A stretch of 64,000 bases of DNA from Pseudomonas putida W15Oct28 (GCF_000708715.2 NZ_JENB01000029.1:1-64000), one strand, 5' to 3'; counted from the first letter of the stretch, positions 17,185-26,085 are shown. Translations and numbers: made by a program. Notes: generated by a model not told the origin, from the sequence alone.

Positions 17185-18803
17185 TGGACCCGGCTGGCGA
17201 ACAGCAATCACAGACCGAAGAGCAGGTTGTCAGCCCTCGCTTGAAGGTGCTCGACTTGCGTCTGCTGATTCTGGGCTTGGTTCTGCTGGCTGTACTGGCC
17301 ACCTTGGCCAATGCCTTGGCCACCGCCTATCGGGTGCAGCGGGAAGCTCTGATTGAGCATGCCTTGCAATCGAACAGTGCCTACGCCGCCAAGCTTGCGT
17401 CAAGCATCGATGAGTTCATCCGCGCGGCACATAGCCATCTGCAATTCAGTGCCGAGCAACTGGGCCGCCACTGGGGCAACAGTGAAGTTTTCCATGCCGA
17501 GGTCCGACGCCTTCAGCAGCAGGATGCTGATTTCAACTCCATCGCCATCGTCGATACCACCTTAAAAGTGTTGGATGCATACCCGGACGCCCTACAGATC
17601 AACGGCTCCACCTTGCACTCCGAAGCGGTCAACCAGGCACTGGCAGCGCGCCAACCCTACGTCAGTTCGGCGTATGTATCGGCTGCGGGCAACTTGGTGG
17701 TATTCGTATCCGTACCGATATTCGATGCCAGCCATCGTTACGTCGGCATTATTGGCGGCTCCATTTATCTGAAGCAGGAAGGTGCGCTGCATACCCTGAT
17801 CAGTCAGCACTTTTATCATGAAGGCACTTTCGCATTCGTCGCCGACCGCGATCGACAGCTGCTTTATCACCCGGAGAAGACGCGCATTGGCGAAAAACTC
17901 GGATGGAGCAAGACTGTCGACGCCGCATTGCTGGGCCAAAGCGGCGCCATGGCAGTACGCAACTACAAGGGCATCCCGATGTTGGCGGGTTATGCGCAAG
18001 TGCCAGGCTCCGGGTGGGCAGTCGTTGCCCAGCAGCCGCAAGAGGCCAGCTTGGCGCCACTGAGCACGTTGATGCGGAACATGATTCTGGGCATGGTGCC
18101 GGCTGCGATCATAGGCATCATATTGATCGGCGGTGGAGCGCTGATGATCTCTCGCCCGTTACGTGAGCTTTCTAGGATTGCAGGGCAACTCGCTGCGCCG
18201 CAAACCACCGATAACCTGCAACGGCTCAACGCCTGGTATCGCGAGGCAGCAGCCATTCGCCAGGCGATGCTCACGGGCGTACAGTTGCTGCAGGCGAAGA
18301 TGGGCCGACTGAACCGCCAGGCACTTACCGACCCGCTAACCGGATTAGCCAACCGCAGGGCAATGGATGAAGAATTGCGGGGGCTACAGCACGCTGGACG
18401 GGCCTACTCGGTTTTGTCGGTGGACATCGATTACTTCAAGCGGGTAAATGACACCTTTGGTCATGACAAAGGCGATTTAGCGATCAAGCAGGTGGCGCAG
18501 ACGCTGATGGAGCAGTCCCGAACTGCAGACCTGGCCTGCAGGGCCGGGGGCGAGGAATTTCTGCTGATATTGCCCGACACAGGCCAAGATGCCGCAACCG
18601 TGATTGCGGAGAGGGTTCGTCAGGCTGTCGCGAACAGCGAGATTCCTGTCGTGGGCCATATTACTGTTTCGATCGGCGTAGCAAGTTGTGCTGGTGAGGC
18701 CATCGAATGCGAAGCAGTTCTGAAACAGGCGGACGAATGCCTTTACCGGGCAAAAGAAATGGGGCGAAACCGGGTGGAGTCCTTCATGGGTGTAACTGCC
18801 TGA
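17181..18803 (+). CDS. Membrane diguanylate cyclase with periplasmic sensor domain and GGEEF site
   Basis: The product of 540 residues has a membrane helix (about residues 27-48), an extracytoplasmic Cache-like sensor domain (about 60-285), a second helix (about 300-322), a short HAMP-like linker and a C-terminal GGDEF domain. The active site is RAGGEEFLL, an accepted GGEEF variant. An RTAD sequence five residues before it fits the RxxD inhibitory site, so feedback inhibition by c-di-GMP is expected. DPLTGLANRR and VDIDYFKRVNDTFGHDKGD complete the domain. The start at 17181 is favoured by the ATGA overlap with the upstream leader ORF; GTG at 17151 is the alternative. The signal sensed is unknown; proximity to the phosphonate genes may be chance. 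Confidence 0.88.
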   Translation: MMDPAGEQQSQTEEQVVSPRLKVLDLRLLILGLVLLAVLATLANALATAYRVQREALIEHALQSNSAYAAKLASSIDEFIRAAHSHLQFSAEQLGRHWGNSEVFHAEVRRLQQQDADFNSIAIVDTTLKVLDAYPDALQINGSTLHSEAVNQALAARQPYVSSAYVSAAGNLVVFVSVPIFDASHRYVGIIGGSIYLKQEGALHTLISQHFYHEGTFAFVADRDRQLLYHPEKTRIGEKLGWSKTVDAALLGQSGAMAVRNYKGIPMLAGYAQVPGSGWAVVAQQPQEASLAPLSTLMRNMILGMVPAAIIGIILIGGGALMISRPLRELSRIAGQLAAPQTTDNLQRLNAWYREAAAIRQAMLTGVQLLQAKMGRLNRQALTDPLTGLANRRAMDEELRGLQHAGRAYSVLSVDIDYFKRVNDTFGHDKGDLAIKQVAQTLMEQSRTADLACRAGGEEFLLILPDTGQDAATVIAERVRQAVANSEIPVVGHITVSIGVASCAGEAIECEAVLKQADECLYRAKEMGRNRVESFMGVTA

Positions 18804-18853
18804 AAAGCTCAGATGTCCACATGCGCAGATATTCATCGCTTGGGCGGACGTCA

Positions 18854-18871
18854 GCTATGGGTCGATAGCGG
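18854..18871 (+). repeat. Short dispersed repeat, copy 3
   Basis: The core GCTATGGGTCGATAGCGG is identical to the copy at 7287-7304 and one base different from that at 4845-4862. It has an internal GCTAT/ATAGC inverted repeat. Confidence 0.65.
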
Positions 18872-18923
18872 CCAGTCGTGGACCATCGCTTTCGCCCCAA
18901 AGTGCACTGCAAAGCTAAACGGC

Positions 18924-18947
18924 GGGTAGCCCTGAGAATGGCTACCC
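18924..18947. terminator. Possible bidirectional terminator hairpin
   Basis: GGGTAGCC and GGCTACCC form a perfect 8-bp stem around an 8-base loop between two convergent genes (diguanylate cyclase and metQ). There is no clear T-run on either side, so a factor-independent terminator is only possible. Confidence 0.35.
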
Positions 18948-19140
18948 AGGATTGAAACTCGCCCAGTCCTTCCCCTCTTCACTTGCCAAGTAAACTCATC
19001 CGTCAAGCTGTGACGCAAACAGGATGGGGATCGCGTCGAGGAAATGAAATGTCTCAGGCACCTTCGTGTTCAGGCTTCGCCCACCATCATCTTCTTCTCT
19101 GATCGCGAAATTGCCACTTTCGAGTTGGTCGACCAAGCAA

Positions 19141-19920
19141 TCAGAACGCCGGCACCACATCGCCGTGATAACGCTCAAGGATGAACTGCTTGACCTGAGG
19201 CGAGTTCAACAATGCCCCAAGCTTCTGCACCGCCGGGTCGCTGGCTTTGTCCCTGCGCACGTACAGGTAGTTGGCGTACGGCGATTCCGAGCTTTCGATG
19301 AACAGCGCATCCTTGTGCGGCACCAGCTTGGCTTCCAGCGCGTAGTTGGCATTGATCAGCGCCATGTCCACCTGGCCCAGCACGCGCGGCAGCATGGCCG
19401 CTTCAAGCTCCTTGAACTTCAGGTGCTTCGGGTTGCTGGTGATGTCGGCGGCGGTTGCCATGATGTTGCCGGGGTCTTTCAGCGTGATCAGGCCCTGCTT
19501 GGCGATCAGCAGCAGTGCGCGCCCGGAGTTGGTGGGGTCGTTGGGAATGGCAACGGTGGCGCCATCTTTCAGCTCGGCGACCGATTTGACCTTGCTCGAG
19601 TAAGCACCGAACGGCTCGATGTGAACGGCTACAACCGGTACCTGGTCGCTGCTCGGGCGGTCTTTCTTGTAGGCCTCGTAATACGGCTTGCTCTGGAAGT
19701 AGTTGGCATCCAGCCGCCCCTCGTCCACCTGGCGATCCGGCTGGATGTAGTCGGTGAATACCTTCACCTCCAGCTCAACGCCTTGCTTGGCCAACTCCGG
19801 TTTGAGAAACTCCAGAATCTCGGCGTGAGGCACAGGCACCACGGCAATCTTGAGCGTTTCGGCCTGTGCAGCACCGAGGGAGGCAGCCAGCAGGGCAAGG
19901 GAAAGTGCAATACGCTTCAC
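19141..19920 (-). CDS. MetQ/NlpA-family substrate-binding protein
   Basis: A 259-residue periplasmic protein with a signal peptide ending GAAQA (about residue 20). There is no lipobox cysteine, unlike many MetQ lipoproteins. The mature part begins ETLKIAVVPVPHAEILEF and has the family segments ANYFQSKPYYEAYKK, IPNDPTNSGRALLL and ALINANYALEAKL. Family members bind D- or L-methionine or related amino acids for the MetNI transporter, but no ATPase or permease gene is next to it, so it must borrow a transporter from elsewhere. It starts with GTG at 19920, overlapping the TGA of the flavin oxidase gene (GTGA), so the two are co-translated. A substrate shared with that oxidase, an N-methylated amino acid, is plausible. 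Confidence 0.85.
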   Translation of the reverse strand: MKRIALSLALLAASLGAAQAETLKIAVVPVPHAEILEFLKPELAKQGVELEVKVFTDYIQPDRQVDEGRLDANYFQSKPYYEAYKKDRPSSDQVPVVAVHIEPFGAYSSKVKSVAELKDGATVAIPNDPTNSGRALLLIAKQGLITLKDPGNIMATAADITSNPKHLKFKELEAAMLPRVLGQVDMALINANYALEAKLVPHKDALFIESSESPYANYLYVRRDKASDPAVQKLGALLNSPQVKQFILERYHGDVVPAF

Positions 19921-21092
19921 AGGGTTTTTCCTTCGAATCGTTCAAGGGTGAAAGAGGACAGATCAAGGTCGGTAGTGCCGCGTGTGCACCACTGCGCGAA
20001 GGCCTCGCCCAAGGCCGCCGAGTGTTTGAAACCGTGGCCAGAGCAGGCGGACACCACCAGGGTGTGCTTGAGCGTGGGGTGTTGGTCGATGATGAAATGC
20101 CGGTCCGGGGTGACGGTGTAGGCGCAAACGGCCGACTTGAGGACCTTGTGTGTGACGCCGGCAATACGGCCCTGCACCTGCTGCTGGTACATCTCGAGTT
20201 CTTCCACGGCAGAAACCGTGCGGTCCAGCAGGTCGGGGTGCGAGGCCGTGTGGTACTGGGCCGTGGCGATTTTCAGGCTGCCCTCGCCGGGCTGCGCGGG
20301 GAAGCCGTAATTGATTTTGTCGTCCCCCCGCCCATGGGTGAGGATGAACGTGGGCGACGCGCCCTCAAGGCCCGCGCCGTTTTCGAGCTCAAACCAGAAC
20401 AGCCTTTGCCGGTAGACACTCAGCAACCGGTCGAAGGGCTCACCCAACAACCCGCCGGCCCAGTTGCCGGCGCTGAACACCAACTTGCGGGCCTTCACCG
20501 TGCGCAGGTCGGTCGTGACCGTTACGCCCTGTTCATCCGAGCTGATCTGGGTAACCGTTTCGCCTGTGTGCAAGGTCGCGCCGTGCTGCACCGCCAAACG
20601 CAACTGCACCTCGATGCAGCGTTCAGGGCGCACGAAACCACCGCCCGGTTCGAAGTAACCGATCGCGTCGTCGCGTACGTTGGCAAATTGCGGGAAGCGC
20701 TGGCGGATCTGCTCGGCGCCGAGCACTTCGTGTTCGATCCCGTAGGTCTGGGCCAACCCTATGGTGCGCAGGGTGAAGTCGGTTTTATCGTCGGGGTCGA
20801 AGTCGGGGCTGGAAGTGAGTGCGAGCAAGCCGGACTGTTCGAACAACGACTCGCCAGACTGCGCTTCCAGATCGCGCCAGATCTGCTGGGCCCGCTTCAC
20901 GATAGGCACGTACTGCGCACCCTCCCCCACGGACAGCCGGGTAATGCGCGTATCGCCGTGGCTTGAGCCAAAGGTATGCGGGGGCTGGAAGCGGTCGATG
21001 CCCACCACATCGACCCCCGCCTTGGCCAACTGATACGTGGTGGCGGCGCCCATGGCGCCCAGACCGATGACGACTACTTCACAGTGCTCCAC
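19917..21092 (-). CDS. solA: N-methyl-amino acid oxidase, SolA/monomeric sarcosine oxidase family
   Basis: The 391-residue flavoenzyme has an N-terminal FAD-binding Rossmann motif (VVVIGLGAMGAATTYQLAKAG, glycines at about 10-15), the GSSHGDTRITR loop, and the C-terminal KSAVCAYTVTPDRHF segment whose cysteine is the expected covalent FAD attachment site in this family. ACSGHGFKHS near the end is also conserved. These enzymes oxidatively demethylate N-methyl-L-tryptophan or sarcosine with oxygen, giving formaldehyde and hydrogen peroxide. The start is GTG at 21092. It is first in an operon with the MetQ-like binding protein, which suggests import and oxidation of the same compound. Which N-methyl amino acid is used cannot be told. 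Confidence 0.87.
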   Translation of the reverse strand: MEHCEVVVIGLGAMGAATTYQLAKAGVDVVGIDRFQPPHTFGSSHGDTRITRLSVGEGAQYVPIVKRAQQIWRDLEAQSGESLFEQSGLLALTSSPDFDPDDKTDFTLRTIGLAQTYGIEHEVLGAEQIRQRFPQFANVRDDAIGYFEPGGGFVRPERCIEVQLRLAVQHGATLHTGETVTQISSDEQGVTVTTDLRTVKARKLVFSAGNWAGGLLGEPFDRLLSVYRQRLFWFELENGAGLEGASPTFILTHGRGDDKINYGFPAQPGEGSLKIATAQYHTASHPDLLDRTVSAVEELEMYQQQVQGRIAGVTHKVLKSAVCAYTVTPDRHFIIDQHPTLKHTLVVSACSGHGFKHSAALGEAFAQWCTRGTTDLDLSSFTLERFEGKTL

Positions 21093-21239
21093 GGACAGCG
21101 CTCGCTCAAAAAGGCGCTAGTTGAAAACACAGAGTCTGAGGTGACAAAGAATTAAAGGGTATATGGTTATGCCTTAGTGAATTGGACATGCCCGGTTGGC
21201 GCGTAACCAATACGTAAACCTTGCCATTGATGTCCGCTC

Positions 21240-22127
21240 TCAGGCATTCAGCACTGCCTCCAGCTGCAGGAGGAAAACGCTCACTCTGTGTGGTACATGC
21301 TGGCGAGTAGGCAATATCGCGGTGATGAAGAGTTGCTCCGGGCTCACATCCTCCAATTCGACCAGACGAAGGGTTCCAGCCGCCAAATCATCAAGGACGT
21401 CCCAGTACGTAAGCATCGCCACCCCCAAACCCTGCCTACATGCCGTGCGCACCGCGTCGACACTGTTTGCAGAAAAAACGCCCTCCGCCCGCAAGACAAC
21501 CGCTTCACCATCACGAATGAACGGCCAGTGAGGCATCCCATGCAAAGCGATGCGGCGGTGGCTCAAGAGTGACTCCATCGTAGTTGGCACCCCATGACGC
21601 TCCAGATACATCGGGCTGGCACACAGCACCCTGGGATTCGGTGCGAGAGTGCGTGCAATCAAGGCGGAGTCTGGAAGGGTTGCAATGCGAATCGCGACAT
21701 CGATTCCGAGCCCGACAATATCTACGATGCTGTCCGACAGCGTCAGATCAACGCGCAGCGCCGGGTGTTCTCCCAGGAGCGCGGGAATCAGCGGCATGAT
21801 CACGGACTGTCCGAATACGGTGGGCGCAGTGACTTTCAAAACACCGCTGGCAGTACCCGCATAGGATTTCAAGCTGACCCTCGCTCCCTCGCTGGCTTCC
21901 AGCAGCGTCGTTGCAAAGGGGAGAAATGTTTCGCCTTCGGCTGTCAACGACACTGCGCGGGTTGTGCGATGAAACAGCCGAACCCCTAGCTCTCCTTCGA
22001 GGGCTGCCAGTCTGCGCGACACGGTCATGGGTGCCAGACCGAGACGTCGGGCGGCGGCTGACAGGCTGCCACTCTCAACGATGGCGCTAAATACTTCCAC
22101 GTCCGGGATCTGCATCATTGCATCCAT
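21240..22127 (-). CDS. LysR-family regulator, divergent from Old Yellow Enzyme gene
   Basis: A 295-residue LysR protein of the AaeR/DmlR-like branch: the wHTH reads VEVFSAIVESGSLSAAARRL, with ALEGELGVRLFHRTTRAVSL as the wing, and the ligand domain starts at GVLKVTAPTVFGQSVIMP. It is divergent from the OYE gene at 22237 with 109 bases between, the usual arrangement for a LysR regulator of a neighbouring reductase. GATAA-N6-TTATC at 22132-22147 next to its own start is a candidate autoregulatory site. ATG at 22127 is used; an ATG codon three codons further in is also possible. Confidence 0.87.
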   Translation of the reverse strand: MDAMMQIPDVEVFSAIVESGSLSAAARRLGLAPMTVSRRLAALEGELGVRLFHRTTRAVSLTAEGETFLPFATTLLEASEGARVSLKSYAGTASGVLKVTAPTVFGQSVIMPLIPALLGEHPALRVDLTLSDSIVDIVGLGIDVAIRIATLPDSALIARTLAPNPRVLCASPMYLERHGVPTTMESLLSHRRIALHGMPHWPFIRDGEAVVLRAEGVFSANSVDAVRTACRQGLGVAMLTYWDVLDDLAAGTLRLVELEDVSPEQLFITAILPTRQHVPHRVSVFLLQLEAVLNA

Positions 22128-22131
22128 TTCT

Positions 22132-22147
22132 GATAAAGCGGCTTATC
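22132..22147. promoter_or_regulatory. Candidate LysR operator
   Basis: GATAA and TTATC form an inverted repeat around six bases, immediately upstream of the lysR start and about 90 bases upstream of the OYE start. Position and symmetry fit a LysR-type site but the arms are short. Confidence 0.3.
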
Positions 22148-22236
22148 GTTTTTGCAGGCTTCTAAACACTTCTGGCCAAGTTTACTGTCCTCCACACCGA
22201 TTATTGAAGCCTTTCGGAAAAGTGAGGACTGACCCC

Positions 22237-23343
22237 ATGATTGACTACAACCAACAGATTTTAACGCCTTATGATATTGGTAATCGCAGTTTGAGGAACC
22301 GTCTTGCCGTCGCGCCCATGACGCGTGTCAGTGCTACCGAGGCGGGTCTGGCGACCGCTGAGATTGCGCGTTACTACGAGCGGTTTGCCAAAGGGGGATT
22401 TGGTCTGATCATTACAGAAGGGCTGTACACCGATCAGAAGTATGCTCAGGGCTACCCCTTCCAGCCAGGGCTCAGTGATGTCGAACAGGCCAAGGCGTGG
22501 CGCGGCGTGACAGATCTGATTCGTGCCCAGAATGGCTCAGTATTCGCTCAGCTCATGCATGCTGGGGCACTGAATCAGGGCAACCGTTTTGAAACTGCTA
22601 CCGCTGCACCCTCGGTTGTACGGCCGAAAGGAACGCAGATGAAGTTTTATTACGGTGAGGGGCAGTACCCGCTCCCCCAGGCGATGAGTGACGAGGACAT
22701 CGCTGATGCCATTGCGGGATTTGCACAAGCCGCCGTGCTGGCCACGCATACCGCTGGATTCGACGGTATTGAAATCCACGGAGCAAACGGCTATCTGCTA
22801 GACCAGTTTCTAACTGACTACACCAATCAACGAGATGATCGCTGGGGCGGCAATGTAAAGGCACGGCTCGGGCTGACATTGGAAGTCATCAAGGCAGTCA
22901 AGGCTGCTGTGGGCACGCTCGCGCCTGTGGGCGTGCGCACCTCGCAAAGCAAGGTGAACGACTATGAACATAAGTGGGCAGAAGGCGAAGCTGCCGCCGA
23001 GGTCATCTTCGGCTCGCTGACGGATGCGGGTGTGGATTTTATCCATGTGACGGAGTTTGAGGCATGGAAACCAGCATTCATCGAAGGCAATGCAAGTCTG
23101 GTTGAGCTGGCGCGCCGATATGCGCCCCAGATTCCGATCATCGCCAATGGAGGGCTGGATGTACCGCACCACGCGGAGCAAGTCTTACGCGACGGCGCCG
23201 ATATGATCGCGTTGGGCAAAGCAGCGCTTGCCAACCCGGATCTTCCCCGTCGCCTGGCAACTCACACAGCCCTTACCGAGTTTGACTCCGCGATTCTGGG
23301 GCCGATTGCGAACATAAAGGACAGTGAGTTGGCGTTGGCGTGA
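22237..23343 (+). CDS. Old Yellow Enzyme-family NADH:flavin oxidoreductase
   Basis: The ATG at 22237 follows GAGG by about ten bases and gives 368 residues; a longer frame overlapping the divergent lysR is rejected. The protein is an FMN TIM-barrel of the Old Yellow Enzyme family: RLAVAPMTRVSATEAG, the H-x-x-N substrate pair in GIEIHGANGYLLDQF, TDYTNQRDDRWGG, and the phosphate-binding IPIIANGG and MIALGKAALANPD. It would reduce activated double bonds (enones, nitro compounds, or maleimide-like electrophiles) with NAD(P)H. The MTRVSA start resembles the class with glycerol trinitrate or xenobiotic reductase activity. It is likely induced through the divergent LysR protein by an electrophile. 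Confidence 0.87.
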   Translation: MIDYNQQILTPYDIGNRSLRNRLAVAPMTRVSATEAGLATAEIARYYERFAKGGFGLIITEGLYTDQKYAQGYPFQPGLSDVEQAKAWRGVTDLIRAQNGSVFAQLMHAGALNQGNRFETATAAPSVVRPKGTQMKFYYGEGQYPLPQAMSDEDIADAIAGFAQAAVLATHTAGFDGIEIHGANGYLLDQFLTDYTNQRDDRWGGNVKARLGLTLEVIKAVKAAVGTLAPVGVRTSQSKVNDYEHKWAEGEAAAEVIFGSLTDAGVDFIHVTEFEAWKPAFIEGNASLVELARRYAPQIPIIANGGLDVPHHAEQVLRDGADMIALGKAALANPDLPRRLATHTALTEFDSAILGPIANIKDSELALA

Positions 23344-23573
23344 CAGCAGGTCGCCCCGCTTCTCGCCTCACCACCTCCGGCAACTGCACGCTCGATTCCC
23401 CAGGCCTGTGCCATTGGACGGCCACGTGCCTTTGAGCATGGGCCAGCGTCGCACACCGTGCTGATGGTGTTCGCCCAGAGCATGATGGGAACCGTTCAAC
23501 CCGCCTACCCTGCCACCCTGTGAAGCGCGTAATCCTGGAAAAACAACCACCCTATCCCATGTGAGCACTGTTC

Positions 23574-24167
23574 ATGCCTATCGACTTCAGGCCCGCCCAA
23601 GCCTCGGACGCGCACGATATTGCGCGCTTCTTTCAACTGACATCGGAGGGCATGGCCGATTACATATGGAGCAAGCTTGCCGCACCTGGAGAAGCGTTGC
23701 TGAGTGTCGGTGCGTCTCGCTATGCCAGGGAACAGGGCGACTTTTCCTACAAGAACTGCCTGATGGCCACTTTCGAAGGGCGCGTCATCGGCATGATGCA
23801 TAGCTATGCCTTGCGCGAAGCCCCTGACAGGCCTGTCGAGACAGACCCGGTGCTCGCGCCTTATTCGGACATGGAAGTACCTGACACCTTGTACATATCC
23901 AGCCTGGCCCTGGATGAGGCCTGGCGCAGCCAGGGGCTGGGCGTGCAGTTTCTTCGCCACGCCCAGCAGCGCGCCGAGGACGCTGGCCTGGCTGGGCTAT
24001 GCCTGATCGATTATGCAGAAAACCACGGTGCACGCCGCTTCTACGAACGTCACGGTTTTCACATTGTTAAAACCTGCCAGATCGTTGCGCACCCGATGCT
24101 GGGCGTAACCGGTGAAGCCTATTTGATGTATCGCCCTACCCACAACGTGCTCGAGAAAAAACCATGA
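23574..24167 (+). CDS. GNAT-family N-acetyltransferase
   Basis: A 197-residue acetyltransferase. Motif A is LYISSLALDEAWRSQGLGVQ (about residues 103-122, with the acetyl-CoA loop RSQGLG), and the C-terminal strand is ENHGARRFYERHGFHIVKTC. The length and N-terminal segment IDFRPAQASDAHDIARFF fit small-molecule GNATs. Its stop overlaps the start of the cupin gene by four bases (ATGA), so the two are an operon. The acceptor is unknown. A 230-base gap separates it from the OYE gene. Confidence 0.82.
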   Translation: MPIDFRPAQASDAHDIARFFQLTSEGMADYIWSKLAAPGEALLSVGASRYAREQGDFSYKNCLMATFEGRVIGMMHSYALREAPDRPVETDPVLAPYSDMEVPDTLYISSLALDEAWRSQGLGVQFLRHAQQRAEDAGLAGLCLIDYAENHGARRFYERHGFHIVKTCQIVAHPMLGVTGEAYLMYRPTHNVLEKKP

Positions 24168-24523
24168 ACAACAAACTGACCGTGTTCCGCGAGCTGGATA
24201 TCCAACCGGTGCGCGACCTTCCCTTTTTTGAAGAGGTCCTGGAAGGCACCCCTCATACGCTGACGTCCAAGTACTATCACGATGAACAGCAAGGCCGCAT
24301 TTCCGGAGAATGGGAAGCCAGCACCGGAGCGTGGCGCATCGACTACAAAGTGTGGGAGTTCTGCCATGTCCTGAGTGGACGCTGCGTAATCGAACTTGAG
24401 GGCAGCGCCCCCGTCACACTGGCCGCTGGCGACACGTTCATTATCGAACCGGGCGCCAAGGGCAAATGGACCGTGCTGGAGGACATGAGAAAGAACTTCG
24501 TGATCCTCTTGCCCGCGAACTAG
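24164..24523 (+). CDS. Small cupin-domain protein
   Basis: The 119-residue protein is a single cupin. The barrel motifs are seen as VWEFCHVLSGRCVIELEGS and VTLAAGDTFIIEPGAKGKW. Only some of the usual metal-binding residues are obvious (E in VWEF, H in CHVL), in the pattern of the DUF861/(S)-ureidoglycine-aminohydrolase-like small cupins. It is co-translated with the upstream acetyltransferase. The function is unknown; such proteins may bind or isomerise small polar compounds. Confidence 0.78.
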   Translation: MNNKLTVFRELDIQPVRDLPFFEEVLEGTPHTLTSKYYHDEQQGRISGEWEASTGAWRIDYKVWEFCHVLSGRCVIELEGSAPVTLAAGDTFIIEPGAKGKWTVLEDMRKNFVILLPAN

Positions 24524-24844
24524 GTACGGGCCGCATTTCATCGAGCGCAGCTCAGATCACTGTGGGAGCAACTGTCTTGATCAAAATCTAAAAGTTTGCG
24601 CGATCACTGTGGGAGCGGGCTTGCCCGCGAACACGGGCGAAGCCCGTGCCATCCAACGCGTCGCCAGCTTCGCGGGCAAGCCCGCTCCCACAATGACCAT
24701 TGTTCACTGCGTGACAGCGCGGCCCAAGGGACCGGGTAATCTCCTACCTATATGATTGCCTGGCTGGGTCATTAGCAGCCGCTCACGATCGGCCATCAAC
24801 GCCCCATAGCAGACAGCCATAGCCGTGCTGCAAAAAAGCAGGGC
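24524..24844. other. Intergenic stretch, 321 bases, with REP element
   Basis: Between the cupin gene and the convergent aminotransferase gene. It contains a REP inverted pair (24608-24692) and, 50 bases to the left, an isolated CACTGTGGGAGCAACTGT that looks like a truncated REP arm. No gene is seen. Confidence 0.6.
24608..24692. repeat. REP inverted pair
   Basis: Arms of 24 bp (TGTGGGAGCGGGCTTGCCCG plus CGAA) are perfectly inverted at 24608-24631 and 24669-24692. The spacer includes ACGGGCGAAGCCCGT. This is the extragenic palindrome typical of the P. putida group; it lies between convergent genes and can act in mRNA 3'-end stability. Confidence 0.9.
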
Positions 24845-25978
24845 TCAGCTCACCATCACTTCGTCCAGTGCCTGTTCAAGGGTGCTGACCGTGCGCTCGA
24901 TATTGTGCAGTTTCTCAAGCCCGAACAGGCCGATACGGAAGGTCTGGAAGTCGGCCGGTTCGTCACATTGCAACGGCACTCCGGCCGCTATCTGCAGGCC
25001 GTGTGCTGCAAATTTCTTACCGTTCTTGATGTCGGCATCATCGGTATAGCTCACCACTACGCCCGGGGCCTGAAAGCCGGCTGCGGCCACGCTTTTGATG
25101 CCTTTGCCGGTCAACAGGGCGCGTACCCGATCGCCTAGCGCCTGCTGTTCACCGCGGACCTTGTCGAAACCGTAGGCTTGCATCTCATTCATCACGTCGT
25201 TGAACCGCGCGAGCGAATCGCTGGGCATGGTCGCATGGTAGGCATGCCCGCCCTGTTCGTATGCCTGCATGATCTGCAGCCACTTTTTCAGGTCGCAGGC
25301 AAAGCTGCTGCTCTGCGTCTGCTCGATGCGCTCGAGGGCCAAGGCACTGAGCATCACCAGTGCGCAGCACGGGGAGGCGCTCCAACCTTTTTGCGGTGCG
25401 CTGATCAGCAGGTCGACTGCGCACTTGTGCATATCAACCCACAGCGTGCCGGAGGCGATGCAGTCCAGCACGAACAGGCCCCCCACTGCATGCACGGCGT
25501 CGCCAATGGCCCGCAAGTAAGCGTCGGGCAGGATGATCCCGGATGAGGTTTCAACGTGGGGGGCGAAGACAATCTGCGGCTTGTGCGCCTCAATGGCCGC
25601 CAGCACTTCGTCCAGAGGCGGGGGCGCGTAGGCTGCCTGGCGCCCCGTGTCGACCGGCCGGGCTTTCAGCACCGTGGTAGCCGCGGGGATGTTGCCCATC
25701 TCAAGGATCTGGCTCCAGCGATAACTGAACCAACCGTTGCGGATCACCAGGCACTGCTGGCCGGTGGCGAACTGCCGCGCTACCGATTCCATGCCGAATG
25801 TGCCGCTGCCCGGCACGACTGCAACCGCCTGGGCGTTATAGACCTGTTTCAGGGTGCTGGAAATGTTCTTCATCACCCCTTGAAACGTCTTCGACATGTG
25901 ATTGAGCGAGCGGTCGGTGTAGACCACCGAGTACTCGACCAGCCCCTCAGGATCAATACTTGGATATAGCTTTGACAT
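24845..25978 (-). CDS. PLP-dependent class V aminotransferase, alanine-glyoxylate aminotransferase-like
   Basis: A 377-residue fold-type I PLP enzyme of the AGT/PhnW/serine-glyoxylate branch. VVPGSGTFGMESVARQF holds the cofactor-phosphate region, HVETSSGIILPD the substrate loop, FVLDCIASGTLW the aspartate that pairs with the pyridine nitrogen, and LLISAPQKGWSASP the PLP lysine. It lacks the LLTPGP start of most AGT proteins and begins YPSIDPEGLVEYSVVYTDRS, which fits a distinct subfamily of unknown substrate. It could transaminate alanine, serine or a related compound with glyoxylate or pyruvate. As the only PhnW-superfamily protein in the window it might serve the phosphonate cluster 8 kb away, but it is not a standard PhnW. 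Confidence 0.8.
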   Translation of the reverse strand: MSKLYPSIDPEGLVEYSVVYTDRSLNHMSKTFQGVMKNISSTLKQVYNAQAVAVVPGSGTFGMESVARQFATGQQCLVIRNGWFSYRWSQILEMGNIPAATTVLKARPVDTGRQAAYAPPPLDEVLAAIEAHKPQIVFAPHVETSSGIILPDAYLRAIGDAVHAVGGLFVLDCIASGTLWVDMHKCAVDLLISAPQKGWSASPCCALVMLSALALERIEQTQSSSFACDLKKWLQIMQAYEQGGHAYHATMPSDSLARFNDVMNEMQAYGFDKVRGEQQALGDRVRALLTGKGIKSVAAAGFQAPGVVVSYTDDADIKNGKKFAAHGLQIAAGVPLQCDEPADFQTFRIGLFGLEKLHNIERTVSTLEQALDEVMVS

Positions 25979-26068
25979 GCGGTGATTCCTTTGGCAGAGA
26001 TGTCATTGGTATGGACCCTCTCCTGTGCCTTGGCAAATGAGAAGATTGATCGGGACTGTTTGCAGGTA

Positions 26069-26085
26069 GCGTAGAGCCTCTACGC
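26069..26085. promoter_or_regulatory. Perfect palindrome upstream of the response regulator
   Basis: GCGTAGAG-C-CTCTACGC is a perfect 8-bp inverted repeat about 120 bases upstream of the response-regulator start and about 90 bases from the divergent aminotransferase start. It is a candidate operator. Confidence 0.4.

Larger units (their letters stand above)
18804..19140. other. Intergenic stretch, 337 bases, between convergent genes
   Basis: It contains the third copy of the GCTATGGGTCGATAGCGG repeat (18854-18871) and a hairpin at 18924-18947. A 60-codon minus-strand frame at 18996-19178 runs into metQ and has no family likeness; I do not support it as a gene. Confidence 0.5.

Noticed and set aside
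19866..20966. 366-codon plus-strand frame, and a similar one at 19066-20121
   Set aside because: Antisense to the SolA and MetQ genes, with no domain.
24845..25978. PhnW (2-aminoethylphosphonate transaminase)
   Set aside because: The gene is in the same superfamily but lacks the LLTPGPL start and other PhnW-specific segments and is 8 kb from phnX; left as an AGT-like aminotransferase.
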